Shown: positions 42,501-51,500 of the stretch, piece by piece | How positions within the stretch are numbered: the first letter of the stretch is position 1 | How the letters are laid out: each line of letters starts with the position of its first letter | Source: Symsagittifera roscoffensis | Taxonomy: Eukaryota > Xenacoelomorpha > Acoela > Convolutidae | NCBI RefSeq assembly: GCF_963678635.1 | Contig: NC_087070.1 | Location: 44,004,988-44,068,987, forward strand | DNA length: 64,000 bases | Direction of reading: 5' to 3' | The notes under the pieces: generated by a model | What the model was told of the DNA's origin: nothing | The model's database searches: none | What the model saw: the letters and a program-made list of their open reading frames with translations, nothing else | Translations under genes and position numbers: made by a program

Positions 42501-45500
42501 ATTATCGCATTTATAAATGCACCATGGTATGAATGCAGCTTTTGAGTTCAAATCAAATTCATCTGCTAAAAGTTAGGTCCGTTGCGCTCTCGAATCACGG
42601 AAGCGGAAAAGGCGCGAAAATACGTGAACGACCTGAGTTTCGAAAGTGGATTTTAGTTTTCCCAGTAGAATAGAAAATTTAGACATTGATCCAGTTTGTT
42701 TAAATTAGGTTATTTGTATCAAAAAGGTGTCAATCATTAATTATTCTTGAAATTCAAAGAGCCTCGTTTTAATATTTTTTTAACTTCGAAAGTTGAAAAG
42801 TTTTCAAGCATTGTTTTTCGGTATCCTTGTTCTTTTACACTTTTCCAGCATTCTGTTCGCTATGTTCAGGCTCAGCTGGATGTTTTTAGCTGGATATTAT
42901 ATTTCGTGAAATGTTTTTAGCAGATCATCTTTTTAGATATTTTGCTAGGTATTTTTTTCGATTTAGTGGCGTTTGTCTCATTTTATATCGGCTGACTTGA
43001 AATGATATGTTTTGGATGTATTGCAAGTGGTGCTAAGCCTCGCTTTACCTCTTTGAATAAATAACTTTTCTTTCATGTGCATTGACATTTTTCCGACTGT
43101 CATTTGGTTAATTTTTTTAAACATGTGGACCAGTCTGAACAAGAGTCTCATTAACCTTTACCATTCTGGTTATGATCACCGATGATTGAAGAACTGCTGT
43201 TAAGAAATTCAGTCGGGCTCCCGGGTCTCGGAGATTCGTGAATGTCCACTTCTAAATTGACAAAACTCACATTGGAAATATCACGTGATGAAGTTGAGTC
43301 GTCTCTCTTGTTTAATACTGCTGCTTTGTCGGCTATTGGCTGCACGCAGTTTAAAACTACGTCTGGAATTGCTTCCATTTATGCTTGAAATTTGAATTTC
43401 GAAGAATTTATGAGCAATAGTAGAATCAAAGAATGATTGTAAACTGAAGAATAAAGTTAGAAAAGGTGATTTGTTGATAAAAAACAATAACTTGGAGATA
43501 CAAAACGTTAGCACAAAAGTAAATTTAATGGAAGTGACAGTCAGTTCAAAGTGGTACAATTTAGCACAAAAGGGCTTGAATTAGGCAGGATCTGGGTTTC
43601 TCAAAATGACAGAAAAAAAATACTGGGTTCTTAAATTACCCTCCGTAATAGGACCTAGTAAAATTGTTCGCTTTGTTTTTATGCTTTCAAATTTGATGAG
43701 GCGTTTTTATTAATTTTGTAGATTGATATATTTATTGCAAATAGAAAAGTCTTCATGTGTTCAATGGTAGAAATAACTATTGTTTCTCTGCAAAATTTGA
43801 GGGCTGTTTTCAAACGGAAATCTTTCAAAGCCGAATGAGCGCAGCGATAATTAAATCGATGATGGGAGGACCAGTGATGTGAGCAGTTTTATGGTGGAAG
43901 AGGTTCTTGAAAAATTTTGTCGACCTTTTTTTTGTTCACAGGAACAATCTTTTTTAAATGAAAAAATAAACTTTTCATAACAGGGAAAGAATCTGTTGAT
44001 CCGATGGTGCTCATTACATTCATCCGATGTTGCAGTTATTCGTGAAGATTCATATAAATTGCTTGTTCAGGGCAGGTCACTTCGCTAAATTCGTGAAAAG
44101 ATTGACTCTTTGCTAAGCTTTGAAAAACAAAAACAATACACCATTTATGAGCTACGAATCACGCTTCTTTTTAAAAATCCAGTCTCTTTATAATACGATT
44201 TTTGGTTGTCCCGTAACTAATTATCCCATTTGAAATTGTTGAGTTTGCACATTCCAGGCTGAATTGTTTTTGTTGAGCGAAACTTTATTTTTACTACTCC
44301 AGTCCATTTTTTTGCGTCTATAAATCTCACGTGGTACCACTATTGCAGCCGAAATTGTTCAAGCTGTGGTAGATCGGAAGCTAGAGGTTACAAGAGATCT
44401 TGTCCGCGCACTCTATCATTGCCATGTCAGGTGATCGTATGCACGATCTGATGCACTCAAGGTGAACGCCCTGACACTACACTAGGTTCCTTTTTGACAA
44501 AGGCAAACTATATAGCGCTCTCTACAAACAAAAGTGTGTATGAACCAAAAACACGTAATTGAATTTAGATTTCAAATGGGTAATTTATTTTTATGGAAAA
44601 ACAGCATGGAATTGAGCGGACCTCATGCAATTGTGGCGATCTGACTAAGAACTTTTGCATCGGATTTTGAGCCATTATATTTGATTTTTTTAGTCGATTT
44701 TGTAGTGTGTTAGTGTGACTATACTGTTTCCAACCTAACTCGCAAATCAAATTGCTCATTTGGTGGCACTTTTGCTATAATCACAAACTTTAGCATTGGA
44801 AATTTCATAGCACCTGTCATCTGCTTTAATTTGGCTAGTGTTAACGGTCGGTAAGTGTCCGTGACTGAGATGGAAAGGCGTGCGACTCTCAATCTTGAGG
44901 TCGCTGATTCAAATTCGTCGCACAGCAATTGCTTGTTACTAATTCGAGGCTTATTTCTGTTTTTTCTTATTTCACTTTATAGAGCTGCTTTTTGTCGTTT
45001 TCCCGCTAGTGTTTGCGAAGCGCAGTTTTGCTTCTGTGTTTGAAATTCGTTTTCATTATCGGAGATGTGTTCCAGCCATTATGATCATTTAACTTATCTG
45101 AACTAAAGAAACGCATATAGTGTCATCGGTGAATAGCTATTGTCACAAACACAACTCGGAATGCTATTCATGTTTTCAGAATGTTACATAATGAATGGTT
45201 TTAGAAGTGACCTCTGGGGCATCTCATATTTAATGAAATCTACGGCTGATTTTTTTACTTGGTTTTTCTACACCGTTTTTAGATTTGTTAGTTTTTATCA
45301 CTTCATCAATTTTTAGCAGTAGTGATTAGCTCAAAAGCCATGCTGATGTGCTGTGTCAAGAGGCTTATATAGGTCGTGTTGATTTTTTAAGGAAACTCTA
45401 AAAATGCGCTTATGGTACAGAAGTGCATTCATACACATATATGCTATTCATATGTTGTTTAAGAAGACAAGTTACGCGTAAAAACTTCAAAAGTGGAAAC

Positions 45501-48500
45501 AGCATTTAATCGAGCCTCTCCATCCTCTCCCTGATTTTATACTGAATGCAACATAGATGCTGATGGTGCATGGTGTAAATTCTAAATTTGCTGTGTTCGC
45601 AGGTCTGATGTCAGTTGAGCAATGTCGATCGATGCAAGCGAAGCGGAAAACGAAATCAGCCAGCCACTCTGGAGCATCAGTGGTGGGCTCAAGCTCATCA
45701 TCACACCCCCAACATAATTTAGACGGCGGAGGAGCGGGAGGGAGAGGAATGGGTATTCCAACCGGGCTGTCTATGTTCGCCATGCACAATCCCACGCCAA
45801 ACTCCTCTCAAATACCCACGACAGTCGATAGAGGGGCAGGTTTACAACCCCACCCTCTTTTTACGACATCACAAGATTCGATCGGAGGGTATGCGGCCAC
45901 GGGCACGGGAGGCATGCAGAAGTTGCCGTCGTCAGCTAGTAAGTGATAATATCTCGGCGCATTTACTTATGCAAATGCTATCTTTATGTTGATGAACGAA
46001 TGGTTTATAAAGGTTTGGATCGTGTGGTTTTTTGTTTGTTTTTCAGGAAAAAGGTTTGTTTCAATATCATTTTCTAAACAGAAGTCAAATTGTGCACTTT
46101 GATAAAAAAAAACATGCGAACAGTGCGAAAAATCGCCCGCTCTTTTTCTCGTATTGGCTTAATTCAATCAAAACATAGTAAAACTGTCTTGTAATTCAAA
46201 GATCTTTATGCGCATAAGCCCCGAAAAATTGTCATTTATTTTTTTGTTCATTCACACTTTCACATTGTTGGCTGTGTTAATAATTGCGATGAATTATCGG
46301 CGTGCTCTTTTTCGTTTCGCGAAGATGTTGTGTGCGGTGTGTAGGCGCAGGCGATGTGCCGGTGTTCAAGCTGCCGCCCCTGTACGACTGTGAGGCGGAG
46401 TTGACCCGGTGTGGACTGAGCGGATCGGAGGTGGAATTGGTGCTGAAACTAGTCAGAGACAGATGGTCAGTCGGCATGCCTGGACCAGAGAAGACCAACT
46501 TGTTACCAGTACGTGTATTACATGTCTCCCTTTTGCATCATCGACAAACTCCCCCACCCTCACCCTCTACCTCCCTCCGTCCCCTACGCGAGCGCACAAG
46601 ATTTTTGCATGATAAGTTCAAATTTGGTGCAAATAAGCGCTTCACGGGGATATGTATGAGCAGGGGCGGATGTAGATGTAGGGGGGGGGGGGGGGGGGGG
46701 GGTGGTATTTATCCCCCCTACATCTTTGGTATTCCAAAAAATTCCCCTTTGGTATTTATTATCCATTATCGGTCGTCGAAACCTGAATTCTGGCGCCAAT
46801 GTATACTAATTTTGAAGGGGAGCGTGCGCCGAAAAAACGCGAGTTTTTGGTCAACATTTTCCAAAAGTGCGCAAAAACGGCCTTTTTGACCCTTTGTTCG
46901 ACTCGTTTTTTGAGGCGCAGTAAATTTTGTCTAAATAGGGTCGTTATAGTGTTCTGGGAGCGCTCGGAAAATCAATTTGGCCGACCAAAAGTAAATTGAA
47001 AATATGTCCCCCTCGAGAAAAATTTAGATCCGCCTCTGTGTATGAATGCCATATATGTTAAGAAATAGGTAATATCCCACTTGACACATTTGATTGCAAG
47101 AGAATCAATAGAGCAATTGTTTCATCGGAAGCTCTTGGTAGGAATTTGATCACTTAGCCAAAGCGTTCCTGTTTGGTACTTTTTTGCACAAGCAATCTCT
47201 TGTGTTCTTTAATATGGTCACTTTTTGCATCTAAAGTCGCTGATTTTTGTTGTTTCCACGTTCTGTTTTAATGCATTATATGCATATAAACCAACGCTGA
47301 AGTACATTCGATGCTTAGCATTTTAATACAAGCTATTGCAATTGTTATATAAACTGACAGAATTGATCAAAACGACAAAAGCAACTGTTTTATTTTGCTT
47401 CTGACCAAAATGAACTTGTTAAGTTGCTTTCTTAAGCAGTTTTAATACCCCCTGAGCGATATTATTTCCTGAGCTACAACTTAAAAGACATTCCACCTGC
47501 GATCATCTGTCATGAAGTTAAGGGGGTTGAAGACCAATTTGGGATATTTTTTGTAGTACAGTGGTATCTTTCGTTCCATTAGCAATATTTTTTCTTTGAA
47601 AATCGAACGTTTGAAATTTTTAAAGAAGTCAAATTAAAAAGTGATATTTGAAAAACTTGTTCATATTCAAATTTGTACAAGAGCTATCAGCGTATTTTAT
47701 TACTACGAACCTTCTTTTTCCAACCTAACTCGCAAATATAAGTGTTAATTATAAGTGGAAAGTGTTCATTATTTGGTGGCACTTTTGCTATAATCACATT
47801 GGAAATTTCATAGCATCTGTTCTCTGCTTTGTTTGTGGCTAGTGCTTGTGATCGATTAAGCGTCAGTGGCCGAGTGGTTAGTGTGTGAGACTCATAATAT
47901 CTATGTCGCAGATCGAATCCTAGTCGTATCCGATTTTTTTACTACTTTTTCTTATTGCACTGTATAGAGCTGATTTTTGTCGTGGTCGCGCTAGTGTTTG
48001 CGGAGCGCAGCCCAGCTTGTTTGTATTTTTTTGTACCTTAACCTTGATTGAAGAAAGTTTTATAGATGAGATGTATGTGTTACGAAACATAGGAAAAGTT
48101 ATCTTGAAATAGATTTTTGCATGACTTTAATCTTGCGACCTATCAACTTTCGTGTTTCTTGGTTAAATACGTCCTGTCGTAGAGAAAATTGGAAGCTTGC
48201 CTAATTTTGTTCATGTTTAAGAGCCGATTAACGCAGATCAGACTCCTATATAGGTCGCGATGATTTTTTTTCAGAAAGTCTTAAAATTTATTCTGGCTTA
48301 AATTTATTGTTCTGGCTTAAGTGGTTTGATTTTTGATTTCTTTTTAGTTCAATTTATCCTTTGTTAGAAGCAAGGCAAACTCCACTATCGAACAGCGAAA
48401 GTTAAGAGATCATGAAAAACGTCATCGACTTCTAGTTTCGAAAATGGAATTTAATTTCCAGATTTTGAAAATGGAATTTAATTTCCAGAGGGAAATAATA

Positions 48501-51500
48501 AATTTACCTATTGATCCAGTTTTCTCAAATTGGATTAATTTTTATCGAAAAAGTGCCAATCATAAATTGTTTTAGAAATTCGGAGAGCGTTAAGGGCATC
48601 TATTTTTTCTTTGAAATTCGAAAGTTGAAGTTTTTTCAAGAAATTCAGTGTTTTTTACTTGCGCTCATTACTCTTTTCCAATCTTCTATTGGATATGTTT
48701 TAATACCTTTTACTTGAAAAAAATCAACAGATTTTGTGTTTGTTTACTGAAATGACCGTGGTTGGAGCGCTCTGGTCTACTTACTCAGCAATTTGTTTAC
48801 TATATTTGTGTACGACATCTTTGTTTACTGTTGTTTTGTATTTTCAGCCATGGCCCGGCAGGACTGGAGACCCTGGACTGACATGTCTTCCGCAGGAGAG
48901 ACAACGCCAGATGAAGTTCCAGCACATGACACACTTGACTCGCATCTGCATGGAGAGTGTGATCCAGCTGGCAAAGAGACTGCACAACTTCTCCCTGCTA
49001 GACCAGCAGCACCAGATCAGACTAGTCAAACCAGCATGCATCGAGGTGAGTGGAGTTCGTTGCAAAGTAGAAGTGGGTGCATTTTTTTTGGGGGGGGGGG
49101 GGGGGTAGGGTAAACTGTGACGCAACATTTTCTGCAAGTGTCGCCGATTTTTTTTACAGCCTAGGTATTTTAAGTGTGTTAAGGTTGCTGGTTGAAAGTG
49201 TATTAGATGTCTCAGCGATTACTTTGGATGACTGCTTTAATATATGAACCCTTGTCGTAAAGCCTAAATGTTTTTTTTTGTTATTTTTGAGACTATGTTG
49301 GCTAAAAGCATTTATTCGATGAAAAATCGGTCCAGATTTAGAGATGTTTTGTTCTTCAGGAAGAACCGCTGCCATGAGGTTGTTTGAAACCACCGTGTCT
49401 GATAATATTACTTTTTCTTTTGCTTCAAGCACCGGAAAATGATAATTGTGGACCAGATCGCAACTTTTTATGTTCGAGTTTTTGTTCCAGACGTTGATAG
49501 ACACTAGATCATTTTCTCTTGTTAAAGCATATTACTTGACTGTTCGAAATTTTATAGTTTTGAACAAATTTATCGGACAACGTCTGAAATTCTTGAAAAA
49601 TTTTTGGTGAATGACAAGAAGACGGGTCTGGGCTAGACAGAGAACTTAATAACGAGTCAAACAAACCAATTGAAGGCATTTTGGCGGTAAACAAATAATA
49701 GTTTCTTTTAGCTTGCCCTTAAATCGAACGAAATTAAGACTAACTGCTGTAACAAATTGTGATTCATTGTTCGGCTAATAAATTTCTAATTGTGTACCTT
49801 GATCCTGCTTTGTTTGCTTTACTGTCTCTCATAATCTATTATTTATTTAAATGCGAACTTCACTATCTCACCACGTTTAAGTTTTTTCAAAGTATTATTT
49901 TTGCATGTTTAACGAAAGAATTTTTTCACGTTTAAGCTATATCGTACATTGCAATGGTTAAGATTTTTCTTCGATTTTCCAGTTTGACGTCAGGATTATT
50001 TTATCAATTTTGAAATTAGCAAACTTGAATTTGGGAAGTTTCCCAAAATTTGATATTCTCAACCCTGTAGTTGGGTGGTGTCAGGGTACTCTCAGGGATT
50101 GCGGATCTTGCCTCCAAATCTCACTTCTCAAATCCTTGTAGTTTTCGACATATGACGTTTTTTATAATTTTTTCAAAAATTTCTCAAAATTTAGATTAAA
50201 AAATTTAGATAAAAAAAGTTGCAAATCTGTTGCAAATCTTGTGCTCAAATGCTCTTTGTTTCCGAGATATGACGCTTGCCTTTTTTTTAATTGCTCGAAG
50301 AACTTAGTTATAAATATTTTTTAAACTAAATTTGAAGTTCACATCTCTATATTGAGTCTTTCTTCAATTGCTCTTCCAGGAGTTGCTAATTTGGCCTCAA
50401 AAACTGACGGCACAAATCCTTGAAGTTTTCGAGATATGTTTTTTTGTGATTTTTTTTCAAAAAATTTCAGAAAACTTAATTTTTTTTTAATTTTAAAGCT
50501 CCCAACCCACCAATTGGACGTTGTCGAAGTACTCTCAGGGGTTGCAAATTTTGCCTTCAAATGTGATCGCTCAAATCTTTGTAGTTTCCCAGATATGATG
50601 TTTGTGATTTTTTTAAAAACTTTACAGAAAATTTATATCAAAATTTTTTTTTCAAAGTTTAAATTGCTAACATTGTAGTTGGGGGCTGTCAGAGCACTCT
50701 CAAGGGTTGCGAATCTTGCCTCCAAACGTGACTGCTCAAATCTTTGTGTTTTTGAGATATGACTTTTTTTATTGTTTTTTCAAAAAAAATTTACAGAAAA
50801 CTTAAATTTAATTTTTTTTTGAAAATTGAAATTCCTAACCCTGTAGTTCGGGGCTGTCGGAGTACTCTCAGAGGTTGCGAATCTTGCCTATCAATATGAC
50901 TGCTCAAGTTTTTTTGTTTTTGAGATATGATGTTTTTTATGGTTTTTTCAAAAAAAATCAGAAAGTTTGAAGTTTCTCAAAATTTGAAATTCCCAACGCT
51001 GTGGCTGGATTTTGTGAAAGTACTCTGAGAAGTTACAAATTTTGCATTCCAATGCGACTGCTCGTTTGCTTTTAGTTTCCGAGATGTGGCTTTTTTGAAG
51101 TCTTTTTAAAATGTTTCAAAGAATTTCACAGTTTTATGGTTTTTCAAAGTATAAAGGTTTACAAAATTTGAAATTACCATTCCTGTAATTGGGTGCTGTC
51201 AGAGTACACTCAAAGGATGCAGATCTTATTTCCAATATCAGTAGTTTTTTAATTTGTTAAAAACTCGAAGCACCGGAGGTGCGTTACACGCTAGTTCTCT
51301 AGTAAGTTCATTGTCTGGATCAGTTCCGCCTCCTTGACATTCACCATGATTTTGACCTTGAGACAGTGAAAGGGCGTTGAAATAGCAATCGAATTGTCAA
51401 AACCGCGTTGAACTCTCGAAAGATCAATGCAACAGGATTGCGCTTTTTTGGTGACGTCCAGGTTTTGCTTAAGCTCAAGACAACAATTGAATATTTCTTT

